64,000 nucleotides of DNA from Helicobacter canis (GCF_900451095.1 NZ_UGHV01000001.1:1674001-1738000), one strand, 5' to 3'; shown: positions 26,487-36,502, counted from the stretch's first letter. Notes: generated by a model not told the origin, from the sequence alone. Numbers and translations: made by a program.

Positions 26487-28144
26487 CGCGCTTCTCCAGA
26501 AAAAAGTAAATCAGCTTGAGTGGCAGAGCTAGATTCTATACTAGAATCCACTTTGGCAAAATCTAGTTCCCCTACGCTATCACTACTTACAATACTTGAA
26601 GATTTTATGCGCTCAAGTGTGCGCTCCTGCTTGGATTCAAGCGTAGTAAGCAATGTCTTTGTCGCGCTATTTTGCGCACGCATAGACATTGTCTCTAGCA
26701 TTGGCTTAACCCCAGAATCTATAAGCGTTAGCAATGGCTTAGGATAGACTCCAAGCACGATAACACAAGCAGAAAATAGCCCTAACACGAGCTTTTCTCG
26801 CACATCAACATCGCTAAACTTCGCTAGCTTTTGCTCTTCATCTGCTTTGCCAAAAAAAAGCCTTTTATACAAGCTAAGCATATATGCAGCCGATAAAATA
26901 ATAGTTAGCCCCCCAAGAAGCGCAATAAGTGGATAAGTCGCAAATATGCCAAGCAAGCTTAAAAACTCCCCTACAAAGCCTATGGTCAAAGGGAGCCCAA
27001 CATTTGCCATCGTGGCAAGCCCAAATATCGCGCAAAAAATCGGCGCAACCGCAGCCACACCTTTCACAGAATCTATCTGCATTGATCCTGTGCGCTTGGC
27101 AAATGCACCAACCAACATAAACAGCATAGCCCCCACAATGCCGTGCGCAAACATCATAAACACCGCACCAGAAATCCCAATAAGCGTGAAAGAAAATACC
27201 CCAAGCACCACGACACCCATATGCGAGATAGAGCTATAAGCGATCACTTGCTTCATATCTGTTTGCGCGTAAGCAAGCATTGCCCCATAGATAATCATAA
27301 TAAGCCCAAGCACCAAAATCCACAAGCTAAGCTCAATGCTCGCATCTGGGAAGAGTGGGAGACAAAACCGCACAAGCGCATAAGTCCCCATTTTTAGCAG
27401 TAGCGCGGAGAGCACCACAGAGCCAAGTGTGGGGGCATTGCCATAGGCTTTAGGAAGCCACGCGTGGAATGGGATAATGGGGATCTTTACCGCAATGGCG
27501 ATAAAAAACGCTAGAAAGAGCCAGAGCTGATAGCTCGGTGGCAATGGCATAGAGAGCCAATCAGCCAACTCAAAGCTAAAATGCTTGAAATGCAAGAAAA
27601 ACAAAAATCCATAATACAAAATCCCCACAAGCATAATCAATGAAGCAAAAAATGTATAAAGAAAAAATTGCAACGCAGCTTTGATCTTATCGCCGCTACC
27701 CCACACGCCAATCATATAGAGAATCGGCAGTAAAGATAGCTCCCAAAACACATAAAACAGCACGAGATTTTGCGCACTAAAAACCCCCATAAGAATGGAT
27801 TCTAGCAATAGCAAGCACGCGACAAAATGGCTAGCAGGTGTTTTGCCGTGTAAAAACATCACACTAAGCAATATCACAATAGCATTAAGCAAAATCAATG
27901 TAAGCGAAACCCCATCAATCCCAATATGATAGCTAATCCCAAAAGCAGGAATTAAAGCAAACATATTTTCAAACTGCAAGCTAGGATTGCTACTATCAAA
28001 ATACCCACACAGCACCGCCACTAGCACAAGCTCGATCATCGCACAACTTACACCAAAAAACTTCGCCCCCCTATCATCTAAGGCAAACACAACAAGCCCA
28101 GCCATAAATGGGAAGAAGATAACAATACTTAATAAATACTCCAT
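26483..28144 (-). CDS. nuoM: Complex I subunit M
   Basis: A 553-residue proton-channel subunit. The core shows FWELSLLPILYMIG, IPFHAWLPKAYGNAPT and DMKQVIAYSSISHMG. The C-terminus is extended by about 60 hydrophilic residues after the last membrane span (from TMSMRAQN on), with KVDSSIESS encoded by a 12-mer pair (26541-26552). The tail is not part of the conserved fold. Confidence 0.96.
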   Translation of the reverse strand: MEYLLSIVIFFPFMAGLVVFALDDRGAKFFGVSCAMIELVLVAVLCGYFDSSNPSLQFENMFALIPAFGISYHIGIDGVSLTLILLNAIVILLSVMFLHGKTPASHFVACLLLLESILMGVFSAQNLVLFYVFWELSLLPILYMIGVWGSGDKIKAALQFFLYTFFASLIMLVGILYYGFLFFLHFKHFSFELADWLSMPLPPSYQLWLFLAFFIAIAVKIPIIPFHAWLPKAYGNAPTLGSVVLSALLLKMGTYALVRFCLPLFPDASIELSLWILVLGLIMIIYGAMLAYAQTDMKQVIAYSSISHMGVVVLGVFSFTLIGISGAVFMMFAHGIVGAMLFMLVGAFAKRTGSMQIDSVKGVAAVAPIFCAIFGLATMANVGLPLTIGFVGEFLSLLGIFATYPLIALLGGLTIILSAAYMLSLYKRLFFGKADEEQKLAKFSDVDVREKLVLGLFSACVIVLGVYPKPLLTLIDSGVKPMLETMSMRAQNSATKTLLTTLESKQERTLERIKSSSIVSSDSVGELDFAKVDSSIESSSATQADLLFSGEAR

Positions 28145-28147
28145 AGC

Positions 28148-30049
28148 CTACCTCACAAAGACTAATTGACTTACTAGCAAACTAAGCAGCAAAAGCAAAA
28201 CACCAAAGACCATAAGTCGTAGCACACTGCTTATATTGCCATTTTGCAAGTATGCACACATCGCAGAAAGCCACATCATCACCTTGCCCACTGCTTGCAT
28301 ACTTTTATCAAACACCAATATCTCAATCTTCTGCCACAGCACACGACATAGCACGCCAAAAGCTTTAGAAAATAGCAATTCATAAAGCTTTGGTATGTAG
28401 TATTGCTGCGACAAAAGCGTGTAGAAAAAGTTGCGACTTGGAGTATAGGTGAAGTTTTTGTATTTAAAAAACGCCACAATAATCCCCAAGCAAGAAGCCC
28501 CAAGCGCAATCCCAGCTAGAGACTCTGCGCTCAAGTGTCCGTGGGGCATTTCAAACACTGCAATATACTTCAACGCCGATATAATAGGATCATAAAATAC
28601 CCCAGCCACAATAGCAAGCACCGCTAAAGGGAGTATTGCATAGAGCATAAGCGGGCGTGCTTCGTGTGGATGATCAATCGCGTATGCCTCGCTAGATTTT
28701 GGCGAGAAAAACACAAGCATAAATAAACGGAAGCTATAAAATGCTGTCAAAAACGCCCCGAACACAAGCAATCCCCATAAAACTTTATACTCTGTATTAA
28801 AGCTAAATTCCAGAATCAAATCTTTAGAAAAATACCCAGCAAATGGCGGTATCCCACACAAAGCAAGATTACCAATAAGCATAAAGATCATTGTATATTT
28901 CAATGGACGCGCAAGCCTCCCCATACGCGTAATATCAAGCCCATCGTGCATAGCGTGCATTACATTCCCAGCCCCAAGGAATAAGAGTGATTTAAAAAAC
29001 GCGTGGGTAAAAAGATGAAAAAGAGCGATCCAATATGCCCCAAGCCCAGCTGCTACAAACATATACCCAAGCTGTGAGAGCGTAGAGTAGGCGATAATGC
29101 GCTTTAAATCCCTATTGACAAGAGCCATAGAAGCAGCAAATAGCGCAACAAACGCGCCAAGATAAGCGATCGCTTCGCCAATATGTGGGATTTCCATATA
29201 GATAGGGTGAGCCCGCACAATGAGATAAACACCAGCTGTTACCATTGTAGCTGCGTGGATAAGTGCTGATACAGGTGTGGGTCCCTCCATCGCATTTGCC
29301 AGCCAAGTATGCAAAGGAAACTGCGCGGATTTCCCCATCGCACCGATAAAAAGCAAAATCCCAGCCCAGCTAAGAATGCTTGAAGAAAGCTGCATTTCAT
29401 CACCGCATATAGCAGAAAAAATCTCTTGAAAATTGAGTGTCCCAAAGCTCCAAAAAAGCAGAAAAATCCCAAGCAACATACCCAAATCCGCGATGCGATT
29501 GCTAATAAATGCCTCCATAGCAGCGAAATTCGCACTATGCTTGTGATACCAGAATCCAATAAGCAAATAAGAGCAGACTCCTACCCCTTCCCAGCCGACA
29601 AATAGTCCCAAGAAATTATCACTTAGCACTAAAAACATCATAGAAAACACAAACCCACTAAGGAAGCTAAAATAGCGGTTGAAGCCTTCATCATCGTGCA
29701 TATAGCCAATAGAGTAAATATGCACAAGCAGCGATACAAGAGAGATGACAACAATCATCACCGCAGTAATCATATCTAGGCTAAAGCCAAAATCTACTGC
29801 AAAACTCCCGCTTACAATCCAATCAAAAAGCGACACAGAAAAGCTAACCCCTTGCAATACGCTAAACCCAAGCACGACACTTGCAAAAAACGAAAGCAAA
29901 ATACAAAAGCTATTAAACCAGCCGACACCCACGATCTTGCCTCTAGTGCCAAGCACGCCAGCTACAATCGTGCCGAGCAATGGCGCAAACAACACCACAA
30001 AAAGCAAACAGGCAAATGTGCCAATATCTATAGAATCCACCCAGCCCAT
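28148..30049 (-). CDS. nuoL: Complex I subunit L
   Basis: A 633-residue antiporter-like subunit. Landmarks are GWEGVGVCSYLLIGFW, FPLHTWLANAMEGPTPVSALIHAATMVTAG and KRIIAYSTLSQLGYM. The long lateral helix near the C-terminus is retained. Residues 2-6 (GWVDS) come from a GTGGATTCTA core at the start of the gene. It starts 3 bp after nuoK. Confidence 0.97.
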   Translation of the reverse strand: MGWVDSIDIGTFACLLFVVLFAPLLGTIVAGVLGTRGKIVGVGWFNSFCILLSFFASVVLGFSVLQGVSFSVSLFDWIVSGSFAVDFGFSLDMITAVMIVVISLVSLLVHIYSIGYMHDDEGFNRYFSFLSGFVFSMMFLVLSDNFLGLFVGWEGVGVCSYLLIGFWYHKHSANFAAMEAFISNRIADLGMLLGIFLLFWSFGTLNFQEIFSAICGDEMQLSSSILSWAGILLFIGAMGKSAQFPLHTWLANAMEGPTPVSALIHAATMVTAGVYLIVRAHPIYMEIPHIGEAIAYLGAFVALFAASMALVNRDLKRIIAYSTLSQLGYMFVAAGLGAYWIALFHLFTHAFFKSLLFLGAGNVMHAMHDGLDITRMGRLARPLKYTMIFMLIGNLALCGIPPFAGYFSKDLILEFSFNTEYKVLWGLLVFGAFLTAFYSFRLFMLVFFSPKSSEAYAIDHPHEARPLMLYAILPLAVLAIVAGVFYDPIISALKYIAVFEMPHGHLSAESLAGIALGASCLGIIVAFFKYKNFTYTPSRNFFYTLLSQQYYIPKLYELLFSKAFGVLCRVLWQKIEILVFDKSMQAVGKVMMWLSAMCAYLQNGNISSVLRLMVFGVLLLLLSLLVSQLVFVR

Positions 30050-30052
30050 TTT

Positions 30053-30388
30053 CTATCCTTTCATTGTGCAAAGCGTATCAATATCAAGACTCTTATGCTT
30101 GCGATACCACAATAGCACAAGCCCCAATCCCACTGCCACTTCGCTAGCTGCAAGCGCGATGATAAAAAGAGCAAACATCTGCCCACCCATATCATTAAAC
30201 GCCACACCAACTGCCACAAGTGCGATATTTATGGCATTTAGCATAATCTCGCTTGAGAGAAAGAGCATTAAAATATTTTTTCTACGAAGCATTCCAAACA
30301 ACCCAATAGCAAACAGCACAATAGAGAGCAGCAAAAAATCATACACACTGACATAGGGGCTTAATTGCATAGTAATCGTAGTAGTCAT
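30053..30388 (-). CDS. nuoK: Complex I subunit K
   Basis: A 111-residue protein with three membrane helices; the conserved glutamates in LFLSSEIMLNAINI and AASEVAVGLGLVL lie in helices 2 and 3 and form part of the proton path. It overlaps nuoJ by four bases. Confidence 0.96.
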   Translation of the reverse strand: MTTTITMQLSPYVSVYDFLLLSIVLFAIGLFGMLRRKNILMLFLSSEIMLNAINIALVAVGVAFNDMGGQMFALFIIALAASEVAVGLGLVLLWYRKHKSLDIDTLCTMKG

Positions 30389-30975
30389 AGAGAATCCCCT
30401 TGCTTAAAAGATGGTTTAAAAGATGAGATGTCTGCCACTTCAGATGCTTCATCTTGTGCTTCATTGCGCCCTTTAATGCCAAGCGCGATCCCAGCAATAA
30501 GCGCGACTAAAAGTAGCACACCAGCTATCTCAAACGCAATGAGATAGTGCCCAAATAGCATTTTACCCACGGTAAAAGTATTAGGCTCACCTGTGATAAT
30601 TTGCATATCTCTTTCTACGGCTACTTGCTGCGACTCATAAAGCATTGGCGAGACAAAAAGCGCGACCAAAAGCAGTGCCACACACACAATCATAACACTA
30701 AGCCACAGATCCCCTTTATGTCGCTCTCTAATCTCACTCATCGTATCCACAAACATCAGCCCAAAGGCATACATAACAATCACTGCTCCCGTATAAACAG
30801 CAATTTGCACCACGCCCAAAAACTCTGCCCCCAAAAGAAAAAAGAAGCTTGAGATAAAGATCATACCACTTACAAGAGCCGTGAGCGCGTAGAGTATGTT
30901 TCTTGTGCTAACGACAACAAGAAATGCCACGATACTCAACACCATAAAAAAATAAAATGCAATCGCTTCAAACAT
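30385..30975 (-). CDS. nuoJ: Complex I subunit J
   Basis: A 196-residue membrane subunit with five helices; FFFLLGAEFLGVVQIAVYTGAVIVMYAFGLM contains the family's helix 3 region. A C-terminal hydrophilic tail follows the last helix. Ends overlap nuoI (one base) and nuoK. Confidence 0.95.
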   Translation of the reverse strand: MFEAIAFYFFMVLSIVAFLVVVSTRNILYALTALVSGMIFISSFFFLLGAEFLGVVQIAVYTGAVIVMYAFGLMFVDTMSEIRERHKGDLWLSVMIVCVALLLVALFVSPMLYESQQVAVERDMQIITGEPNTFTVGKMLFGHYLIAFEIAGVLLLVALIAGIALGIKGRNEAQDEASEVADISSFKPSFKQGDSL

Positions 30976-31646
30976 TACACCTCTCCTTGCTTGGAGTTTT
31001 GCGACTTCTCCTCTGTTTCTGCACTAGAATCCACTTTTTCAAAAGTGGATTCTAGTGATATAGGCTTATCCCACGCAATGGGCGTTGGCACAAGCCTAGA
31101 GTCCGCATCCACACTCACACTCCCAAAGCCAGCAAACTCTAGCTGTGTATGTGTTTTAGCCTCATCAATAGGGCGCAAAAGCTCGTGCTTCCCAGCATAT
31201 TGCGCGCGCGCTAAACTTGCATTTTCAAAGCGATCTCCCATAACAATGGCAAGCTCAGGGCACACTTCAGCACACAATCCGCAGTAAATACACCGCCCAA
31301 GATTTATGGTATAGGAGTCGATTTTTTTGCGTTTATCATCGCCTTTATGTGTGATGATGCGGATACAATTACTCGTGCAAATTTTCTCACAAAGCCCACA
31401 GCCAATGCAGCGTTCATTTCCGGATTCTAGGAGTCTTTGCAGGCTATGCACAGCACGATACCTGGGCGATAGCGGGATATACTCTTTAGGATAATGTATA
31501 GTAACCTTTTTAGAAAAAAACTCCTTTAAAGTAAGAGCTAGTCCTTTAAACAAATCTAGCCCACAAGTCATCTTCACACTTTTGCAAAAATGCTCATAAG
31601 TAGTCTTTGGCTCTTTGCGCTTAGGGATAGGGGTATAATTTTTCAT
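30975..31646 (-). CDS. nuoI: Complex I subunit I (two 4Fe-4S clusters)
   Basis: A 223-residue iron-sulfur protein linking the peripheral and membrane arms. Cluster motifs are [15 protein letters not shown] and [13 protein letters not shown]. The tail after residue 190 ([15 protein letters not shown]...) is encoded by an inverted 12-mer pair (31024-31055) and lies beyond the conserved domain. Confidence 0.96.
   Translation of the reverse strand: MKNYTPIPKRKEPKTTYEHFCKSVKMTCGLDLFKGLALTLKEFFSKKVTIHYPKEYIPLSPRYRAVHSLQRLLESGNERCIGCGLCEKICTSNCIRIITHKGDDKRKKIDSYTINLGRCIYCGLCAEVCPELAIVMGDRFENASLARAQYAGKHELLRPIDEAKTHTQLEFAGFGSVSVDADSRLVPTPIAWDKPISLESTFEKVDSSAETEEKSQNSKQGEV
31024..31055. repeat. Inverted 12-mer pair inside nuoI
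   Basis: CTAGAATCCACT (31024-31035) and AGTGGATTCTAG (31044-31055) with an 8-base spacer, translated in frame as [11 protein letters not shown] in the nuoI tail. It shows that a potential hairpin is tolerated within a coding region. Confidence 0.9.
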
Positions 31647-31655
31647 TGCATTCTC

Positions 31656-32645
31656 CTAGAGCAAAATCACAACGCTTGTGATAAGCAAATTGATAATCGC
31701 TAAAGGCATAAGCACCTTCCAGCACATACTCATCAACTGATCTGGGCGGATATGTGGGAAAGTCGCCCTAACCCACATCGCCAAGAAGACAAAAAAGCAC
31801 ACCTTTAGGATAATGGCAATCCCACCGGGGATAAACCACAGCGGCTGATACCCACCACAAAAGATAAGAGCTATCACAAAGCCAAAGGCAAAGAGATGGG
31901 CGTATTCTGCTAAGAAGAACATCCCCCATTTTAGCCCGCTATACTCCGTGCAAAATCCAGCCACAATCTCCGCTTCGTGCTCAAGCAAGTCAAAAGGTGT
32001 GCGATTTAGCTCAGCATAGCTAGCCACAAGGAAGAGAATAAAGGCTAAGGGCTGCTTGAATAACAACCAATCAAACACTCCCCCTGCTTGATAATCATTC
32101 ATAGCTACAAGCGATAGTGAGCCTACAAGCATAAGTGGAGGCAAAATACTAAGCGTGGAGACCACCTCAAAGCTTAAAAGCTGGATACACGCACGCACAG
32201 CCCCCAGCAAGGAGAATTTAGAATTTGAAGAAAGCCCAGCAAGCAGCGGCGCGTAAATCCCCACTGCCCCAACTGCTAGGAAAAAGAGTAGCCCTACATT
32301 GATGTCTGAAATGATAGGCTGTATGGTCCTACCAAATATCTCAAACTCGCCAAAAAATGGTATCGGTGCCATCGCGACAAATGCACTCATCATCGCAATC
32401 ACTGGAGCTAGCATAAAAATAAGCTTATTAGCATTCTGGGGGCAGACATCTTCTTTGGTAAATAGCTTAATCGCATCAGCTAGAAACTGCAAAAGCCCAA
32501 ATGGACCCACATAGCAAGGACCAAGCCTGCGCTGGAAATAGCCCAAAACTTTGCGCTCTAAATATGTCCCAAACCCCCCTAAAAACGAGAATACAAGCAC
32601 AACAACCAAAATCTTTATACAAGTTTCGATGATAAACTCACTCAT
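31656..32645 (-). CDS. nuoH: Complex I subunit H
   Basis: A 329-residue membrane subunit at the quinone site. EVPFDL-like sequence appears as ELNRTPFDLLEHEAEIVAGFCTEYSG, the strongly conserved loop of the E-channel. Eight hydrophobic segments are visible. It starts 3 bp after nuoG stops. Confidence 0.96.
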   Translation of the reverse strand: MSEFIIETCIKILVVVLVFSFLGGFGTYLERKVLGYFQRRLGPCYVGPFGLLQFLADAIKLFTKEDVCPQNANKLIFMLAPVIAMMSAFVAMAPIPFFGEFEIFGRTIQPIISDINVGLLFFLAVGAVGIYAPLLAGLSSNSKFSLLGAVRACIQLLSFEVVSTLSILPPLMLVGSLSLVAMNDYQAGGVFDWLLFKQPLAFILFLVASYAELNRTPFDLLEHEAEIVAGFCTEYSGLKWGMFFLAEYAHLFAFGFVIALIFCGGYQPLWFIPGGIAIILKVCFFVFLAMWVRATFPHIRPDQLMSMCWKVLMPLAIINLLITSVVILL

Positions 32646-32648
32646 ACT

Positions 32649-35249
32649 CTACTCCTTTATGGCTTTAGCGCACTCAACAGATACATAGGTATTTGTATCC
32701 CAATTTTTTGCGATATTTGGGCTAATGAGCCATATATCCTGACTCATCGCATAGTCAATATACACTGCGCCTGTAATGTCCTGCTGTGTATTTGGCTTGC
32801 GTAGCGTGATTTGCTCTCCTTCAGCAAGCCCTAGCCTATCCAAATGTGCCTTAGAAGTGTAGAATCCATCTTTTTGCTGCATATTGCTATCTAGCACATT
32901 TTGGATACTAAAGAGATTTTGCGGATAAGTGATGAAGGCATTAAAGTCTAGAGATTTTGCCTGCTCTATCGCAAAGGCTGGCGCAAGCTCACCGCTTAGC
33001 AATGGCATAAGCACATAGCCTCTTTTATCAATCCCACCTTGTGTGTAGTAGTTTGCTATGCTGGCAAGCTCTTTTGGCGCATAGCCCTTGCTTTGTGGTA
33101 GTGCCTTTGTATAGTCGCTTAGCTCTGTGTAGGTAGAAAAATAATCAAGCAATGCACTATCAAGCAACATACCTGCGCGATCTTGCGTGCGTGTCATAGA
33201 TTGTAGCTCTTTTTTATGGTGCGCTACCTCTAGCCTAGATGTGTTATACCCATACAAAATACTTGCCAAATCATCGCCTTGATACTCGCGCACCTTTGCT
33301 AGAGGTAGCAAGCGATTTTCAAAATTCGTCATACTGCCTAGCATTTGCTGGTGGCTTGGTAGCACTACTTCAGGCTTTTTCACAAGCACTTCACCATCAC
33401 TGCTCCACGCACAATCCCACACCACATCGCCTTGTGTGCGCACGCCGATCACAAATTCATCACCCAAACTAGATTCTAGGCTAGAATCTCGCGCGACACT
33501 AGAATCCACTTCTAAAAGCTCGCCACAGATTCTAGCGATCCCAGCCGTATTGCTACCAAGCGGGATCACATACACCCTAGCCCCACATTTTTCTAAAATC
33601 TGCAGCCCCGCTACCATCGCGCTATTTTCACGCAAGGCACAAAGCATAGCCTCCTCACCGATGATTACACTCATCTGTGATAAATCCACGCCAGCTAGCT
33701 CGCTAAGCTTACTGCTCTCTATCCCTGCTTCTTGCAATGCCGCATAGACAGGTGTGCTAGGCTGCGCCTCGCTAGAATCCACTTTTTCACTAGAATCCAC
33801 TTTGACTTCTGCCTGCTTGCTTGCTTCAATCACTCTAAGCAAGCCATCCAGCATTGCCCCTAACTCCTTAGCCTGCGGACTTTGGGCGATCGCCTTTTCA
33901 AGTGTGCCTTTCATCGCCATAAGCAACGCCCCAAGTGCCATTTCATCAGCCCCGGGATTATAAGGCATATGCACCACAGAGCGAGAAAATGACGCTAAAA
34001 GTGTGTCGGCGATTGGGTGGAGATAGTAGAGCTTAACGCCCTTTTTGGTGCGGATTGTGTTGTTGATAGCATATTGCAAAAGTGGGGCTTGCAAGCGCAC
34101 AGGCGCACCTAGCGCGACTATCGTGCTAGAATCTTTCAGGTCTTGCAAAGTATGATCTAAGCGCAAATAAGGCAAAAACTTCTGGTATGCCCGCGCACTC
34201 TCGTTATAGAGCTTTATGCCAAAATGCGCACTAAAAATGCTTGCAATCATCGCTTCTTCATTGGTGATAGAGCTACCAAGCCGCATAGCACTAGCCTTGC
34301 CAAGATGAGTGAAGGGATTGCTTATAGGATTATCAAAAGTGGATTCTAGACTAGAATCCACTTTTGGCACAGCCCCAGCAGATACGACAGAAAATCCAAA
34401 CCGCCCTGCCCCACAGATTGGCGCGAAGTGGAAGTCATTGCTCACGCGATAAATCTTCTTCTCCCCTAGGGTATTATGATGTCTTGTCTCATAAGTGATA
34501 TGACAGCCCATAGAGCAGTAATGGCAGGTGCTATTAGTCTTTTTCAACTCCCACGCATTAGCAGTATAGCTAAAGTCCTTATAAGTAAGCGCACCCACAG
34601 GACACACAGCAATACACTCCCCACAATCCACACAAGGTGTATCGCTCACAAATTCTATCAAAGACTTTTGCTTCTTACTCCACACGCTATAAGGGTCTTT
34701 TAACATAGAGTCTTTATAGCTATCAGGGGCGTGTAAATCTGCTTTCCCAGCCTTAAGCTTGGCTTCACCGATATTGTCCTTACAAGTGGTTACACATCGC
34801 TCGCACACAATGCAAAGATTAGGATCATAGAGTGCTTGCGCCCACGATTTCTCGTGCTTCTCATCATCAGCTAGGGCATAGTCTTGGTGGGCTACTTTGG
34901 TATAGAGCGTTAGATTTTGCAGCTCACATTCCCCACTTTTGTCGCACACGCCACATTCTAGCGGGTGATTGACATCATAAGTTTGCATAATCATCTGCCG
35001 CTCTTGTTGAAGCTGCTTAGTTTGCGTAAATATCTCTAGCCCATCTTTTGCCTTGGTGTTGCAAGTATAAACACGCTTGCCATCGCCTGTCTCAGCCATA
35101 CACATCTTGCAGGCAAGCGTAGGTGAGCAGCCACCTAGATAGCAAATCGTAGGGATAAAAATGTCATTTTTCCTAGCGACATCGACGATTGTTTCACCCT
35201 CTTCACAGATAATTGGACGCTTATCAATCATAATTGTAACTTTAGCCAT
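32649..35249 (-). CDS. nuoG: Complex I subunit G with repeat-encoded linkers
   Basis: Large iron-sulfur subunit of about 866 residues. The N-terminus has 2Fe-2S and 4Fe-4S motifs (CYLGGC, CKMC, HPLECGVCDKSGECELQ, CIVCERCVTTC, CVDCGECIAVCP), followed by a molybdopterin-oxidoreductase-like fold. Three inserts consist of repeat peptides: KVDSSLESTFDN near residue 300, KVDSSEKVDSSEAQ near 485 and LEVDSSVARDSSLESSLGDE near 590. The matching 12-mers are at 33499, 33772, 33790, 34338 and 34351. I chose the ATG at 35249 (AKVTIMIDKRP) because the 2Fe-2S domain begins there; longer frames run into the upstream gene. Confidence 0.95.
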   Translation of the reverse strand: MAKVTIMIDKRPIICEEGETIVDVARKNDIFIPTICYLGGCSPTLACKMCMAETGDGKRVYTCNTKAKDGLEIFTQTKQLQQERQMIMQTYDVNHPLECGVCDKSGECELQNLTLYTKVAHQDYALADDEKHEKSWAQALYDPNLCIVCERCVTTCKDNIGEAKLKAGKADLHAPDSYKDSMLKDPYSVWSKKQKSLIEFVSDTPCVDCGECIAVCPVGALTYKDFSYTANAWELKKTNSTCHYCSMGCHITYETRHHNTLGEKKIYRVSNDFHFAPICGAGRFGFSVVSAGAVPKVDSSLESTFDNPISNPFTHLGKASAMRLGSSITNEEAMIASIFSAHFGIKLYNESARAYQKFLPYLRLDHTLQDLKDSSTIVALGAPVRLQAPLLQYAINNTIRTKKGVKLYYLHPIADTLLASFSRSVVHMPYNPGADEMALGALLMAMKGTLEKAIAQSPQAKELGAMLDGLLRVIEASKQAEVKVDSSEKVDSSEAQPSTPVYAALQEAGIESSKLSELAGVDLSQMSVIIGEEAMLCALRENSAMVAGLQILEKCGARVYVIPLGSNTAGIARICGELLEVDSSVARDSSLESSLGDEFVIGVRTQGDVVWDCAWSSDGEVLVKKPEVVLPSHQQMLGSMTNFENRLLPLAKVREYQGDDLASILYGYNTSRLEVAHHKKELQSMTRTQDRAGMLLDSALLDYFSTYTELSDYTKALPQSKGYAPKELASIANYYTQGGIDKRGYVLMPLLSGELAPAFAIEQAKSLDFNAFITYPQNLFSIQNVLDSNMQQKDGFYTSKAHLDRLGLAEGEQITLRKPNTQQDITGAVYIDYAMSQDIWLISPNIAKNWDTNTYVSVECAKAIKE
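33772..33801. repeat. Tandem direct pair of the 12-mer inside nuoG
   Basis: CTAGAATCCACT at 33772-33783 and again at 33790-33801, same orientation, 18 bases apart, giving VDSSEKVDSS in NuoG. The 18-base period keeps the reading frame. Confidence 0.9.
34338..34362. repeat. Inverted 12-mer pair inside nuoG
   Basis: AGTGGATTCTAG (34338-34349) then CTAGAATCCACT (34351-34362), one base apart, read in frame as KVDSSLESTF. Confidence 0.9.
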
Positions 35250-36162
35250 TATAGCCCCCATTTCGCGCAAATCGCGCCTTGATAAAAGGATAAATCTTTG
35301 CTCCTCGCCAGCCTTTAAGCACAGCAGTAGCACCTTGCAGATAGCTCACTTGCTGAGCCACACACTCCACTTGAGTAGAATCCACAAGCAAGCGCACCTG
35401 CTCTTTATCCTGCAAATGCGCTAAACGCAAAAATGCCGGCGTGGCATATAACACCGGCTGTGCTAAATCTCGCCCATCAAGCAAGCTAAGATACACAAGC
35501 GCGCCATTGGATTCTGGCAGCTCTTCAAGGGCGTGCAAGATAGGTGCAAACGCCCTAGAATCCACATTTTTATCATAGGCTAGCATACGCAAGCCCACAT
35601 CACTCGCACAGAGCATATCAATCGCACAATATGTGCCAATCATCGCAAGCAGCTTGTGGATAAGCGGAGCAAAAGCATGCCGCCTAAAGCTCTCCCCCAC
35701 GATAATCATCGGCGATTTCGCCTGCTGCACACTGCACACTATCTCTGCTAGCTCCTCTTCAGCAAGAGCGGATTCTGCGGCGATATGCCCTAAATCTAGG
35801 CTATCAAAAAACTCCCGAACCTGAATAGGCAGCTTTGCCTGAGCGATGAGCGACTGACACAGCAGTGCTGCCACCCCAAGCTCTGCCCCCACCTCATAGC
35901 GATACTGCCGCATATCCCCCACCCTAGAATCCACAAAAGGATGCAGCCCTATCACAGCACAAACAATATCTAGCCCCTCCACTAGCTCCCCAAACTCAAA
36001 CGCCCCCACCCCAAGCACCAGCACAACATCACTCTGTCTAAGGAGCTGAGACACACCCGTATCCTGCTCTATGATTGCAGGATTTCGCATAGCTTGTGTG
36101 CTAGGAGTGGCACCCAGCCTTGCTATCTCGCTTTTTGACACAGCGTGTGTAGCATTACTCAT
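35242..36162 (-). CDS. Complex I-associated protein in the NuoF position (HP1265-like)
   Basis: A 306-residue soluble protein with no nucleotide- or FMN-binding signature and no NuoF 4Fe-4S motif. In H. pylori and C. jejuni the nuo operon also lacks nuoE and nuoF and has two unrelated genes here; published work proposes flavodoxin rather than NADH as the electron donor. The position between the small protein and nuoG, and overlaps of 8 bp at both ends, fit that arrangement. Function of this protein itself is unknown. Alanine- and leucine-rich segments (QSDVVLVLGVGAFEF, SPMIIVGESF) suggest a NuoG-like Rossmann part (inference). Confidence 0.75.
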   Translation of the reverse strand: MSNATHAVSKSEIARLGATPSTQAMRNPAIIEQDTGVSQLLRQSDVVLVLGVGAFEFGELVEGLDIVCAVIGLHPFVDSRVGDMRQYRYEVGAELGVAALLCQSLIAQAKLPIQVREFFDSLDLGHIAAESALAEEELAEIVCSVQQAKSPMIIVGESFRRHAFAPLIHKLLAMIGTYCAIDMLCASDVGLRMLAYDKNVDSRAFAPILHALEELPESNGALVYLSLLDGRDLAQPVLYATPAFLRLAHLQDKEQVRLLVDSTQVECVAQQVSYLQGATAVLKGWRGAKIYPFIKARFARNGGYNG

Positions 36163-36457
36163 CGCCTGCCTTTGCGCTCTCTTGCGTAGGTGATTGTGGC
36201 TCCAAAGTGGATTCTAGTCTAGATTGCGGATGGCTTTTGCGCACTACAAGTGTCCAATCGCGATGATTAAATCGCACAGAATTCATCACTTCATAGCCCT
36301 TAGAGCTGACAAACTCAGCACTCTTAGCGACATTAGAAAAATCATCAACTTCAAAGAGAAATATCCCCACCTCTCCTTGAGTGAGTTGCGTATCGATCAG
36401 CTCTCCCATACGCGCGTAAAAATCATTATGCAAATGCCGCAAGTCAAATCGCTTCAT
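36155..36457 (-). CDS. Small complex I-associated protein in the NuoE position (HP1264-like)
   Basis: A 100-residue protein with no cysteine and therefore no NuoE 2Fe-2S cluster. Order in the operon (nuoD, small protein, 306-residue protein, nuoG) is the one known from H. pylori. The tail SRLESTLEPQSPTQESAKAGDE includes a 12-mer (36206-36217) and is probably an extension. The role is unknown; it may help dock the electron donor (inference). Confidence 0.72.
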   Translation of the reverse strand: MKRFDLRHLHNDFYARMGELIDTQLTQGEVGIFLFEVDDFSNVAKSAEFVSSKGYEVMNSVRFNHRDWTLVVRKSHPQSRLESTLEPQSPTQESAKAGDE

Positions 36458-36502
36458 TATCTATCTCCCCTTTGCTTTGTGTTTGTGCAAGAGATTGCAA
36501 GC

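Noticed and set aside
35250-35333. Longer nuoG start at 35333
   Set aside because: The added residues come from the preceding gene in another frame; the 2Fe-2S domain starts at 35249.
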